Shown here in pieces: positions 8,842 through 17,035 of a DNA stretch of 33,393 nucleotides. Made by a program: the position numbers and the translations under genes. The notes under the pieces were generated by a model, which was given only the letters and a program-made list of their open reading frames with translations, was not told the DNA's origin and ran no database searches. Positions within the stretch are counted from its first letter, which is position 1. Each line of letters begins with the position of its first letter. The stretch lies in IMG/VR virus record IMGVR_UViG_3300032296_002177, positions 1 through 33,393 of that record; one strand, written 5' to 3'. Source of the DNA: a virus.

Positions 8842-9525
8842 ATGAAGACAGGACACAAAGTAACAATCGGCTCATGCGATCCAGGATCCGTAAATGGATC
8901 CTTTGCATACAGACTGATTCAACTTGCACAATCAAGAAGCAGCAGACTCGGGCCATTCGTAAGAATCAAAGGCTCCGGACTTTTATCAAAGCAACGCAAC
9001 CGCATGGTGAAACAATTTCTCGATAACACCGACAGCGACTGGCTTCTTATGTTGGATTCAGACGAGCAGCTGACGACGCCGGCATTTGACGCCTTGATCG
9101 ACACAGCCCACGACAAAGACCGCCCGATCGTCGCAGGCCTTGTCTTTGCAGGATTTGGAGTACCAGGCAAGCCTTACCCAAAGCCAGTCCCGGCAATATT
9201 CCAGGACTCCGATAAAGGCTTCCTTCCGCTTTACAAATACGACAAGAACGCAGTCTTTGAAATCGACGCAGCAGGAACCGGATGCCTAATGGTTCACCGA
9301 AGCGTTCTCGAGAAGATGCGCGAAGTCGCAGATCCAAACCAGGGTAAAGACTGGTGCTGGTTCTGGGATGGGCCAGTAAACGGAGAATGGATCGGCGAAG
9401 ATTTATTATTCTGCAGAAGGGCAAAGGCGCTCGGATTTAAGATCCATGTAAACACAGCCGCCGTCCTACCGCATCAGAAGAGCTTCTGGATGGAAGAAAT
9501 TCACAATGATATTTGGCAAGATTAA
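8842..9525 (+). CDS. Glycosyltransferase, GT-A fold
   Basis: 227 residues. Start at 8842 is preceded by AGGGGGAA (8830-8837). The metal/nucleotide-sugar binding DSD motif is at 72-74 (LLMLDSDEQLT); later landmarks are AAGTGCLMVHRSVLEKM and EDLLFCRRAKALGFKIHV, as in GT2-like enzymes. It would transfer a sugar from a nucleotide donor. Placement between the capsid and connector genes suggests it decorates virion proteins such as the capsid, but the acceptor cannot be told from sequence. It is the first of three glycosyltransferases in the window. Confidence 0.82.
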   Translation: MKTGHKVTIGSCDPGSVNGSFAYRLIQLAQSRSSRLGPFVRIKGSGLLSKQRNRMVKQFLDNTDSDWLLMLDSDEQLTTPAFDALIDTAHDKDRPIVAGLVFAGFGVPGKPYPKPVPAIFQDSDKGFLPLYKYDKNAVFEIDAAGTGCLMVHRSVLEKMREVADPNQGKDWCWFWDGPVNGEWIGEDLLFCRRAKALGFKIHVNTAAVLPHQKSFWMEEIHNDIWQD

Positions 9526-9631
9526 GAAGACCCGGCGCAAGCCGGCAAAGGAAACAGCAACCGCCGATCCCAAACTAGAACGCGCAATGCTGCCGAAACC
9601 GGAAAGAAGGACGAAGCGTGGCCCTAACTAA
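9506..9631 (+). CDS. Small basic hypothetical protein
   Basis: 41 residues in a different frame from both neighbours, overlapping the glycosyltransferase end by 20 bases and the adaptor start by 14. Very rich in Lys/Arg (IKKTRRKPAKE and PERRTKRG). It fills what would otherwise be a 92-base gap in a densely packed genome, which is the main reason to believe it. The ribosome binding site is weak (GGAAGAA). Unknown role. Confidence 0.4.
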   Translation: MIFGKIKKTRRKPAKETATADPKLERAMLPKPERRTKRGPN

Positions 9632-10226
9632 TGCCTATTGCACCCTGGCCGAATTAAAGGCCTCGCTTGCGATCACAGACAGCGTGGATGACACCCCACT
9701 CGAAGCAGCGATCACAGCAACCAGCCGCATGATTGACGATTACACCGGGCGCTTCTTTTACCGGAACGGAACGACGCAATCACCAGTCGCTCGTTATTAC
9801 ACGCCGCTAGATCCCTGGACAATGAACATGGATGACAGCGTTTCAATTACAGAAGTAGCAACAGACGACAACTTCAACCAAACATGGGATACCGTCTGGT
9901 CAACGAGCGACTATATGCTCGAGCCAGTAAATAACCCACAGCGCGGATGGCCAGTCAACCGCATTCTTGCAATCGGCCGATACGTTTGGCCCTATTACTT
10001 ACCACAGTCCTGCCGAATCACCGGCGTCTGGGGATGGACAGCAGTACCAGCCGAGATCAACATGGCAACCTTGATCCAGGCAGCTCGATTATTCACACGC
10101 CGCCAGTCGCCATTCGGAATCGCAGGAAGCCCGGACTTAGGCACAGTGCGTCTCACAGCCAAACTTGACGCAGACGTTGAAGCCTTGCTTCGACCATTCC
10201 GCAAGAACAATGGGCTGGCTAAATAA
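9618..10226 (+). CDS. Head-tail connector/adaptor protein (HK97 gp6-like)
   Basis: 202 residues, GTG start with GAAGGA upstream. The opening CTLAELKASLAI followed by helices with MIDDYTGRFFYR is typical of gp6-like adaptors that form the ring beneath the portal. The middle section contains aromatic-rich beta segments (residues ~70-130) and the end returns to helices. The gene is in the expected place between head and tail genes and ends in a TAATG overlap with the next gene. Confidence 0.75.
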   Translation: MALTNAYCTLAELKASLAITDSVDDTPLEAAITATSRMIDDYTGRFFYRNGTTQSPVARYYTPLDPWTMNMDDSVSITEVATDDNFNQTWDTVWSTSDYMLEPVNNPQRGWPVNRILAIGRYVWPYYLPQSCRITGVWGWTAVPAEINMATLIQAARLFTRRQSPFGIAGSPDLGTVRLTAKLDADVEALLRPFRKNNGLAK

Positions 10227-10630
10227 TGCCTATGCAACCAAGCCAGGTGCGAGACGCGCTCAAGACAAGACTTCAAACCATCTCGGGCCTTCGCGTTTAC
10301 GAATTGATCCCAGAACCAGTGACACCGCCATGCGCGATCGTGGGGCAGCTCGACTTCACATTCGACATCGATAACGCCCGGGGATTAGATCAAGCAAACG
10401 TCGATGTTTATGTGATCGTCCAGCGCTTCTCAGAGCGAGCAGGCCAGGACAAGCTCGATGCGTATCTTGCAGGCACAGGAGCAACATCCATCAAAGCCGC
10501 AATAGAGGGAGACAGAACGCTCGGCGGAACATGCCAGACATTGCGAGTGACTAGCGCAGAGTCCGGAACATACGACTCGCAATCGAACTCATTTCTCTCG
10601 TACCGATACCGCCTAACAATCTGGGGATAA
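10226..10630 (+). CDS. Probable tail terminator / tail completion protein
   Basis: 134 residues. N-terminal helix VRDALKTRLQTI, then PPCAIVGQLDFTF and a beta-rich body ending in SYRYRLTIWG. This pattern (short alpha/beta protein immediately before the tail tube gene) matches tail terminator or neck proteins of siphoviruses, which cap the tail tube and join it to the head. Assignment rests mostly on position and overall pattern. Begins in a TAATG overlap with the adaptor gene. Confidence 0.6.
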   Translation: MPMQPSQVRDALKTRLQTISGLRVYELIPEPVTPPCAIVGQLDFTFDIDNARGLDQANVDVYVIVQRFSERAGQDKLDAYLAGTGATSIKAAIEGDRTLGGTCQTLRVTSAESGTYDSQSNSFLSYRYRLTIWG

Positions 10631-10640
10631 GGAGATCCAA

Positions 10641-10832
10641 ATGACATACACAGTAATCTCACATCGAGAAGTCTGCGGAAAGACCACAGGCGACATACTC
10701 ACCGCAAAAGAATTGCAAGATGCAGGAATCAGCGCACAAACCCTGATCGCTGGAAACCACATCAAAGCAAGTAACACAGCACCACAAATCCCATCCATCA
10801 AAACAGAAACAGAAGAAGGAGCGACAAAATAA
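10641..10832 (+). CDS. Small hypothetical protein before tail tube genes
   Basis: 63 residues with a clear AAGGAGA site upstream. Contains ILTAKELQDAGISAQTLIAGNHI (shown here in part: AKELQDAGI), a likely helix, and a polar Thr/Glu-rich end. It ends in a TAATG overlap with the first tube gene, so it is translated with it. No family recognised. Confidence 0.65.
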   Translation: MTYTVISHREVCGKTTGDILTAKELQDAGISAQTLIAGNHIKASNTAPQIPSIKTETEEGATK

Positions 10833-11242
10833 TGGCTCGCATAGTTCTCACTAACGCATTTATCTCCGTCGGCGGAGTGGATCTGAGCGATTTGGTCGCA
10901 TCAGTCTCACTCAGCGAAACATTCGACATCGTCGAAACAACAGCATTCTCATCAACAGCAGCAAAGACACGCGTTGCTGGATTAGAAGACAATTCAATCA
11001 CCCTGGAATTTCACCAGGACTACGCAACCAACGAAGTGGAGCAAACAATCTATCCACTTCTCGGAACAGCAGCAGCTGTAATCGTAAAGCCAAACGGCTC
11101 AAGCACCAGCGCATTCAATCCAAGTTATACCTGCTCTGCTATTATTTCAGAATGGACTCCGATCAACGGATCCGTCGGTGAATTGGCCACAGCATCTGTG
11201 ACTTGGCCAGTAACCGGAGCAATCACGAAGGCGGTCGCATAA
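10832..11242 (+). CDS. Major tail (tube) protein, copy 1
   Basis: 136 residues. Beta-rich, Thr/Ser/Val-rich, with no membrane segment. It contains DIVETTAF, TRVAGLEDN and EFHQDYATNEVEQTIYPLLG, a pattern typical of small phage tail-tube proteins whose hexamers stack to form the tube. About two thirds of residues are identical to the product of the next gene, so the pair arose by tandem duplication. Position just before the tail assembly chaperone and tape measure genes is the classic tube location. Confidence 0.85.
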   Translation: MARIVLTNAFISVGGVDLSDLVASVSLSETFDIVETTAFSSTAAKTRVAGLEDNSITLEFHQDYATNEVEQTIYPLLGTAAAVIVKPNGSSTSAFNPSYTCSAIISEWTPINGSVGELATASVTWPVTGAITKAVA

Positions 11243-11649
11243 TGGCAAGACTTGTACTAACAAACGCATCCGTTGTATTCGGAAGCACAGACTTGAGTTC
11301 GTATATTTCGAGCATCACTCTAAATTCAACATTTGATATCGTAGAAACAACTGCATTCGGAAACACAGCGAAAACACGTGTGGCCGGTCTTGCAGACAAT
11401 TCTGTGACGTTCGAATTTCACCAGGACTACGCAACATCAGCAGTCGAGCAAACAATCTATCCGTTGCTCGGAACAGCAGTCTCAGTTGTTGCAAAGCCAG
11501 TAGCAGGAACAACAACAACAGTAAATCCGCAATACACATTTTCTACGCTTGTCTCCGAATGGACTCCTCTAAATGGATCCGTCGGTGAATTAGCAACTGC
11601 GAGTGTGACTTGGCCGATCTCCGGCGCAATTACCAAAGCAACATCCTAA
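11242..11649 (+). CDS. Major tail (tube) protein paralogue, copy 2
   Basis: 135 residues. Start at 11242 is chosen because it overlaps the stop of copy 1 (TAATG) and the protein then begins MARLVLTNA, aligned to copy 1's MARIVLTNA; an upstream in-frame GTG/ATG would add 13 unrelated residues. My hand alignment gives about 92 identities over 135 positions, with one residue deleted near position 43. Conserved blocks include DIVETTAF, FHQDYAT and NGSVGELATASVTWP; the N-terminal 10-35 and the 85-105 regions differ most. Both copies look intact. Confidence 0.83.
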   Translation: MARLVLTNASVVFGSTDLSSYISSITLNSTFDIVETTAFGNTAKTRVAGLADNSVTFEFHQDYATSAVEQTIYPLLGTAVSVVAKPVAGTTTTVNPQYTFSTLVSEWTPLNGSVGELATASVTWPISGAITKATS

Positions 11650-11670
11650 AGAAAATAGGGGGAAACAAAG

Positions 11671-11949
11671 ATGGATGGATTAAATATTAAAGTCAAGACG
11701 ACTGATGGCGTGGAAAAAACGTTCTCATTACGGCCACGCATCATCGTCGACTTTGAACAGAAGTATGGCAAAGGTCTAACCAAACTCATCGGCGAAGAGC
11801 AGAAGCTCGAACATATCTACTATCTCGGATGGCTTGCACTTAAAGCAAATGGAGTGGTTGTGAAACCATTCGGCCCGGAATTCTTAGATACGCTCGAAGG
11901 AGTTCAATTAGACACAGACCCAAATTCAGAATCCACAGAGACAGCCTGA
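11671..11949 (+). CDS. Tail assembly chaperone, short form (gpG-like)
   Basis: 92 residues; AGGGGGA at 11657-11663 precedes the ATG. It has the features of lambda gpG-type chaperones: small, soluble, with a beta N-terminus (IKVKTTDGVEKTFSLRPR), a helix (DFEQKYGKGLTKLI) and a hydrophobic helix (YLGWLALKA), placed between tube and tape measure genes. Its end contains a slippery heptamer producing a longer form. The chaperone binds the tape measure protein during tail assembly and is absent from virions. Confidence 0.8.
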   Translation: MDGLNIKVKTTDGVEKTFSLRPRIIVDFEQKYGKGLTKLIGEEQKLEHIYYLGWLALKANGVVVKPFGPEFLDTLEGVQLDTDPNSESTETA

Positions 11950-12086
11950 CATACACAATCGCAGCAGTTTCTGTGGAGACAGGACTAGATCCGATTTCTT
12001 TAATTGATGCACCAGACGGCATCCTTGAAGCGATCGTGATTTATCTTAAGGAGAAGGCAAAGGCGGCAAACAAACATGGCCAATGA
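11671..12086 (+). CDS. Tail assembly chaperone, -1 frameshift long form (gpGT-like)
   Basis: Slipping back one base at 11919-11925 joins residues 1-85 to an open frame that ends at the TGA 12084-12086, giving about 138 residues. The added 53 residues (LTYTIAAVSVETGLDPISL ..., ending KAANKHGQ) encode a conserved-looking helical extension. Without frameshifting this 130-base stretch between the short form and the next gene would be unexplained. A G/GT pair made by frameshift is a conserved feature of siphovirus tails. The last 11 bases overlap the next gene. Confidence 0.75.
11919..11925 (+). other. -1 ribosomal frameshift slippery sequence
   Basis: C CCA AAT in the chaperone frame fits the canonical X XXY YYZ heptamer with X=C, Y=A, Z=T. 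Both tRNAs can re-pair as CCC AAA after a one-base slip. It sits 21 bases upstream of the short-form stop, and the -1 frame is open across it to 12083. Confidence 0.75.
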
Positions 12087-12627
12087 AGTCGTGGCAATAA
12101 GCGGCATCAAAGAAACCACCGCCGCCTTGAAGAAATTCGACAAGGACGCAGCTCGTCGGCTGAACAAAGTTATCAATGACGAGCTGCGTCGTGCCGAAGG
12201 CGACGCCAGAGATCAGATAGACAATAAGCCGCCCATGAGTGGCTGGCGATCAACAGCGCCACAGAACCCACGCAAGGGCGTCAGAGGCGGCCAGGGATGG
12301 CCAGCCTGGGATCCGCAAGCAATCAGGCAGGGCATCGTCAAAACTCGCTCAGAGGGCCGCGTGAGGGCCGATTACACGACCAGCGCAGGCGCACTCTTTA
12401 ACAAGAACGCCTCCGGCGTTATCTTCGAAGTTGCAGGACGCAGGACACCAGGGCAGGGAACAGGCCGCCAGATGATCGGCGTATTGAACGACAGGATCAG
12501 GAAAGCATCACGCGGAATCTGGTTCGTCATTGATCGCGATCGTCCAAAGATTTATGCAAATATAAGAAGCGCAATGGATGATGCCCAGAAAATTTTGCAA
12601 GCCAATCTAAATAAAGAGAAGGGATAA
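12076..12627 (+). CDS. HK97 gp10-like tail completion/minor tail protein candidate
   Basis: 183 residues. The N-terminus resembles the gp10/neck-type family (ISGIKETTAALKKFDKDAAR, then RRLNKVINDELRRAEGDARD), followed by a middle with Gly/Pro/Trp (GGQGWPAWDP) and a conserved-looking end with WFVIDRDRPKIYANIR. That family is usually a tail completion protein located before the tube gene; here it lies between the chaperone and the tape measure gene, which is unusual, so the role is uncertain. Starts inside the frameshift extension. Confidence 0.55.
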   Translation: MANEVVAISGIKETTAALKKFDKDAARRLNKVINDELRRAEGDARDQIDNKPPMSGWRSTAPQNPRKGVRGGQGWPAWDPQAIRQGIVKTRSEGRVRADYTTSAGALFNKNASGVIFEVAGRRTPGQGTGRQMIGVLNDRIRKASRGIWFVIDRDRPKIYANIRSAMDDAQKILQANLNKEKG

Positions 12628-12633
12628 CCGAGC

Positions 12634-14991
12634 ATGGCAATCGGAGCAGTAGTCGCCCGGATTATTACCCAGTATTCAGATAAAGGCAGCAAGGCAGCAT
12701 CCAGAGATATCAATAAGCTCGGGAAATCTTTCGATAAATTTGCAGGCAAAGTAGCAAAATCCTTCGGAATTGCAGCAGCAGCCAGCGCAGCATTCGCAGT
12801 CAAGATTGGCGTCGATTCAGTCAAGGCTGCGATTGCAGATGAAAAATCCCAGGCGCTTCTTGCCAATTCTCTAAGAAACACCACCGGCGCGACAGACGCA
12901 GCGATAGCAGCGACCGAGTCATATATAGATGTTATTCAAAGAACGCTCGGAGTCACAGATGATGAGCTGCGTCCGGCACTTGCAAAATTAGCAGGAATTA
13001 CCTCCTCAATTACGGATGCACAACAACTTCTAGGTTTAGCCTTAGACGTTTCAGCAGGCGCAAGCGTAGATTTAGGATCAGCAACAAATGCAGTGACTAG
13101 AGCACTGCAGGGCAACTTTAGAGCACTGCGTGCTTTAGGAGTTCCAATTACAGATGCAATGGTCAAATCAAAAGACCTGAACGCCGTTCTTGAATTGACC
13201 GCTAAAACATTTGGTGGGGCAGCATCAACCAGAGCCGAAACCTTTGAATTTAGAATGATCCGTCTCGGTATTGCATTTGATGAAGCCAAAGAAACACTTG
13301 GCACAGCACTTATGCCTACACTTGAAGAATTATTCAAAGTAATGGTGACAAAAGTAATACCAGCCATTCAGGAATTTATTGCAGAAAATGGAAATAAACT
13401 TGTTGCAGTAATGACTGGAGCGATTAAAGCCATCGTTGGCTTTGGCTTTGTCATCTTTAAAGTCTTCGCATTTGTCGCGAAACACAAAGAAGTATTCGTA
13501 TCACTCGGCGCGATATTTGCAGCGACATTCGTGGCAGGCAAAGTCTATGCATTCGTTACAGCCATACAAGGGCTAGTCAAGGCTTACCAGGCAATCAGAG
13601 CTGCAGCGATCGGAGCAGCAGCAGCACAGGCAGCAGCCACAGGCGGCCTCTCAGTTGCAGCTGCAGCCGCCGGCGTTGCCGCATTCGGAGTCACGCTCGG
13701 CGGTCTTTATCTTGCCACTAAGAAGGCAAGCGACGAGATGAAAAAACTGGAAGGATCCGGCGAAGATTTAGAATTTTCATTCGATGGATTAGATTCAACC
13801 ACCGGCGATTTCTTGAACAAACTCGGCGGCCTCAACGTGAATCTTAAGAAGGGCATCAAAAACACAAAGGATCTGACAGCAGCAGACCTGAAACAAATTG
13901 CCACAAAGAAGGCGCTCGCTGCTTTGGCAAAATTAGGCATTAAGCCAACGACAGAAACAGATCCAATACAACTCGAAGCGGCACGCTTGAATTTAATCAA
14001 GCAAAATAACATCGCAGAGCAGAAGCGCATAGAATCAATTCTTGCAAATCTAGAAGCGCAACTTAAGGCAAACGAAGCAATCAAGCGATACACCGATCTG
14101 CTTGGAGTCGTTGCAGATTCAACAATCTCAAATGAAGAGGTTGTTATCCTGGCGGCAAAGTGGGGAATCAGCAAAGAAGCAGTGATCGCATATACGACTG
14201 CCATCTTTGCCGTTAACGATGGCAAAATTTCAACGACAGAAGTCGAAAATCTTGCAAAGCAATGGGGAGTAACAAAGCAGCAGGCTGGAATATATCTAGA
14301 CTTCTTCCGAGCACTCAACGACGGCAAACTTGATCAGACAGAGATAAACAATCTCATGATCAAGTGGGGCCTTACCACTCAGCAAGTAGAAAATTATGCA
14401 ACGCTTATCGCAAAGGGAGTAACACCTTCTGACCTTTGGCCGCAACCAGGAGATGCAGCAAAGAAGTCATGGGAAGATGCACTCAAGGCGCTTAATAATT
14501 ACATTGCAAAATCAGGATCCACAATCACTCCGACGCCACAGGCGGCTCCGGCATTTGAACCATTTATCGGGTCAAAGGGCGGCATCGGAACGACGACGAT
14601 ATCGCCTACAGTTTCGAGCGTCCCGGCAGTTCAAGCAACTTTCGAGAAGGTATTCACAGACATGTCTGCGATGGGAAATAACCAAACCCAATCAGCGATT
14701 CTGGCTTTATCTTCAGCTCGATACGAAGCCCTTGCAGCTTCATATGCCAATAGGCCAAAGCTCGCAGAAGGCGGCATCGTTACAAGTCCAACCACAGCTC
14801 TGATCGGCGAAGCCGGGCCAGAAGCCGTTATTCCACTCAACCGAATGGGATCAATGGGCGGATCTAATGTCAACATTGTCGTCAACGGCAGCGTGACCAG
14901 CGAAGGCGACCTCGTCAACGCGATCCGTAACGCGATCCTTCAGGGCCAAAATAACGGACAGGCGATCACAAAGACAGCGATCCAACTCTGA
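12634..14991 (+). CDS. Tape measure protein
   Basis: 785 residues, the longest protein in the window. The Ala/Lys-rich helical N-terminus, hydrophobic segments at about 264-310 and 338-362, and C-terminal AEGGIVTSPTTALIGEAGPE (711-730) are characteristic of siphovirus tape measure proteins, which set tail length and are ejected with DNA. At ~1.5 angstrom per residue the tail would be roughly 115-120 nm (rule of thumb). Residues ~495-590 contain three ~35-residue repeats with degenerate EF-hand-like loops (NDGKISTTE, NDGKLDQTE). It follows the chaperone genes as expected. Confidence 0.93.
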   Translation: MAIGAVVARIITQYSDKGSKAASRDINKLGKSFDKFAGKVAKSFGIAAAASAAFAVKIGVDSVKAAIADEKSQALLANSLRNTTGATDAAIAATESYIDVIQRTLGVTDDELRPALAKLAGITSSITDAQQLLGLALDVSAGASVDLGSATNAVTRALQGNFRALRALGVPITDAMVKSKDLNAVLELTAKTFGGAASTRAETFEFRMIRLGIAFDEAKETLGTALMPTLEELFKVMVTKVIPAIQEFIAENGNKLVAVMTGAIKAIVGFGFVIFKVFAFVAKHKEVFVSLGAIFAATFVAGKVYAFVTAIQGLVKAYQAIRAAAIGAAAAQAAATGGLSVAAAAAGVAAFGVTLGGLYLATKKASDEMKKLEGSGEDLEFSFDGLDSTTGDFLNKLGGLNVNLKKGIKNTKDLTAADLKQIATKKALAALAKLGIKPTTETDPIQLEAARLNLIKQNNIAEQKRIESILANLEAQLKANEAIKRYTDLLGVVADSTISNEEVVILAAKWGISKEAVIAYTTAIFAVNDGKISTTEVENLAKQWGVTKQQAGIYLDFFRALNDGKLDQTEINNLMIKWGLTTQQVENYATLIAKGVTPSDLWPQPGDAAKKSWEDALKALNNYIAKSGSTITPTPQAAPAFEPFIGSKGGIGTTTISPTVSSVPAVQATFEKVFTDMSAMGNNQTQSAILALSSARYEALAASYANRPKLAEGGIVTSPTTALIGEAGPEAVIPLNRMGSMGGSNVNIVVNGSVTSEGDLVNAIRNAILQGQNNGQAITKTAIQL

Positions 14992-16247
14992 TGGCAGGCA
15001 TTCCACAGCTCGGAGCATCGATCGACTTCGTCAACGGCCCGGCCTTTATTTCGACCGCATTCACATTGGATGACAGCATCAAGGGCAAGCTCGGAACAGG
15101 CCAGCTCGCAGACGCAGACGACTCGGTCGACATTTCCAGCATCATCCTGCGATCATCGATCCGCAGAGGACGAAACCGCATCCTGAACAAGTTCGAAGCA
15201 GGAACGGCCGTCGTTGAGATCAAGGACGACAATGGCGACTGGAACCCGGCCAATACAGCAGGCCCCTATTACGGCAAGCTCGTACCCTTGCGCAAAATCC
15301 GAATCTGGGCAGATTACGAAGGCGTCCGTTATTACCTTTTCTCCGGATTTATCACCAGTTATGACACACAATTTGCACTAGGAGCCGATGAAGTTTCTAG
15401 AGTGATCCTGCAATGCGTCGACGGCTTCCGCCTTCTCAATAACGCAGCCATTACCACAGTGCCGGACACCGGAGCAGGGCAATTAAGCGGAACGCGCATC
15501 AATAAACTTCTCGACGTTGTCGACTGGCCTGCTTCACAAAGAGACATCAACGCCGGCGACAGCACGATGCAGGCGGATCCGGGAACAGCCGATCGCACCG
15601 TACTCGAAGCAATTCAAACAGTAGAAAATAGCGAGTTCGGTGGCTTCTTCTTGGACGCAGAAGGAAACGCAACCTTCTACTCAAGAACCACAGTTAGCCA
15701 GTACGCAGATTCAACGCCTGTCGTTTTCAGCGATACCGGATCAGGAATCGGGTACGCCCAGATTGACCTGGCCTTTGATGACACCTTGATCGTGAACGAC
15801 GTCTCAGTTCAAAGGCTCAACGGCACAAACCAGACCGTCACCAGCCAGACATCAATCGATAACTACTTCATCCATTCAGGAGCCAGAACCGGCATCCTGG
15901 TGCAGACAGATACAGAAGCTCTAGATCAAGCGACCATGATCTTGCAATCGCGCAAGGACGCAACCCTTCGCATTGATTCCATGACGCTCAACCTGGTCGA
16001 CGATGGTCAAGAAGCAAGAAACATCGCAGGCATTAACCTCGAGATATTCGACCTGGTCAATGTTACGAAAAGCATGCCGGGATCCACGTCGATCACCAGC
16101 GAGTTATTCGTACAAGGACTACAGCACGACATTACAAGGACAACATTTACCACTAAGATACTGACCAGCGAACCGATCATCCAGGCATTCATTCTAGATA
16201 GCACATCACAGGGAATTCTGGGCGTCGCAGGCGTTCTCAGTTACTAA
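14991..16247 (+). CDS. Minor tail protein (distal tail/hub-like)
   Basis: 418 residues. Starts in a TGATG overlap with the tape measure stop. The first ~130 residues resemble distal tail-type beta domains (SIDFVNGPAFI, DISSIILRSSIRRGRNRI, VEIKDDNGDWNP, RKIRIWADYEG), and the remainder is rich in beta strands with phrases like VRYYLFSGFITSYD. Genes directly after the tape measure normally encode the distal tail and baseplate hub, so a tail-tip structural role is likely. No enzymatic motif is seen. Confidence 0.75.
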   Translation: MAGIPQLGASIDFVNGPAFISTAFTLDDSIKGKLGTGQLADADDSVDISSIILRSSIRRGRNRILNKFEAGTAVVEIKDDNGDWNPANTAGPYYGKLVPLRKIRIWADYEGVRYYLFSGFITSYDTQFALGADEVSRVILQCVDGFRLLNNAAITTVPDTGAGQLSGTRINKLLDVVDWPASQRDINAGDSTMQADPGTADRTVLEAIQTVENSEFGGFFLDAEGNATFYSRTTVSQYADSTPVVFSDTGSGIGYAQIDLAFDDTLIVNDVSVQRLNGTNQTVTSQTSIDNYFIHSGARTGILVQTDTEALDQATMILQSRKDATLRIDSMTLNLVDDGQEARNIAGINLEIFDLVNVTKSMPGSTSITSELFVQGLQHDITRTTFTTKILTSEPIIQAFILDSTSQGILGVAGVLSY

Positions 16248-16259
16248 TAAGGAGAAATC

Positions 16260-17024
16260 ATGGCAGGAGCAGGGTACAAGTTATTTGCAACAGGAGACGT
16301 GCTGACAGCAGCGCAAGTCAATACTTTCTTGATGCAGCAGACGGTGATGGTATTCGCCGATTCTTCAGCTCGTACAACAGCGCTAAGCGGCGTCGTTGCA
16401 GAAGGAATGCTCTCTTATTTAACCGGAACAAACGCACTTCAATATTACGACGGCGCAGCATGGCAAGATGTGAGCAACCCAGGAGACATCACCGGAGTAA
16501 CAGCAGGAACAGGACTCACCGGCGGCGGCACTTCCGGATCCGTAACGCTTGCCATTGATTCGACCGTTGCCACTTTGACCGGCAGCCAGACGCTGACCAA
16601 TAAGACGCTGACAGCGCCAATCATCACCGATGCAGTTATTCGGGGCTTTGAAGAAGATGTGAATGTGGTGGCATCGGCAGCGACAGGCACGATTAACTTT
16701 GATGTTTCCACAGCATCGGTGTGGTTCTACACGTCAAACGCCACTGCCAATCACACGCTCAACTTCCGTTATTCAAGCGGAGCAACTCTTAGCTCAGTTC
16801 TTGCAGTAGGCGATGCAATCACCCTGGTATGGCTTAACACAAACGGAGCAACAGCCTATTATCCAAACGTGATTCAAATTGATGGAACCACAGTTACTCC
16901 AAAGGTTCCGGCCGCAATCAGCGCAGGGAACGCATCTGCCATTGATGCCTACACCTTCACAATCATCAAGACTGCGGCAACACCGACATACACAGTGCTT
17001 GAGACACAGACTAAGTTTGCTTAA
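16260..17024 (+). CDS. Tail fibre-like minor tail protein
   Basis: 254 residues, with a good AAGGAGA site upstream. The N-terminal LFATGDVLTAAQVNTFLMQQ is a common virion attachment-type opening. The central GVTAGTGLTGGGTSGSVTLA and TGSQTLTNKTLTAPII phrases are frequent in phage tail fibres. The C-terminal ~110 residues are beta-rich and may be the trimerising or exposed part. Likely attached to the tail tip, receptor role inferred. Confidence 0.75.
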   Translation: MAGAGYKLFATGDVLTAAQVNTFLMQQTVMVFADSSARTTALSGVVAEGMLSYLTGTNALQYYDGAAWQDVSNPGDITGVTAGTGLTGGGTSGSVTLAIDSTVATLTGSQTLTNKTLTAPIITDAVIRGFEEDVNVVASAATGTINFDVSTASVWFYTSNATANHTLNFRYSSGATLSSVLAVGDAITLVWLNTNGATAYYPNVIQIDGTTVTPKVPAAISAGNASAIDAYTFTIIKTAATPTYTVLETQTKFA

Positions 17025-17035
17025 GGGGATCAGCA

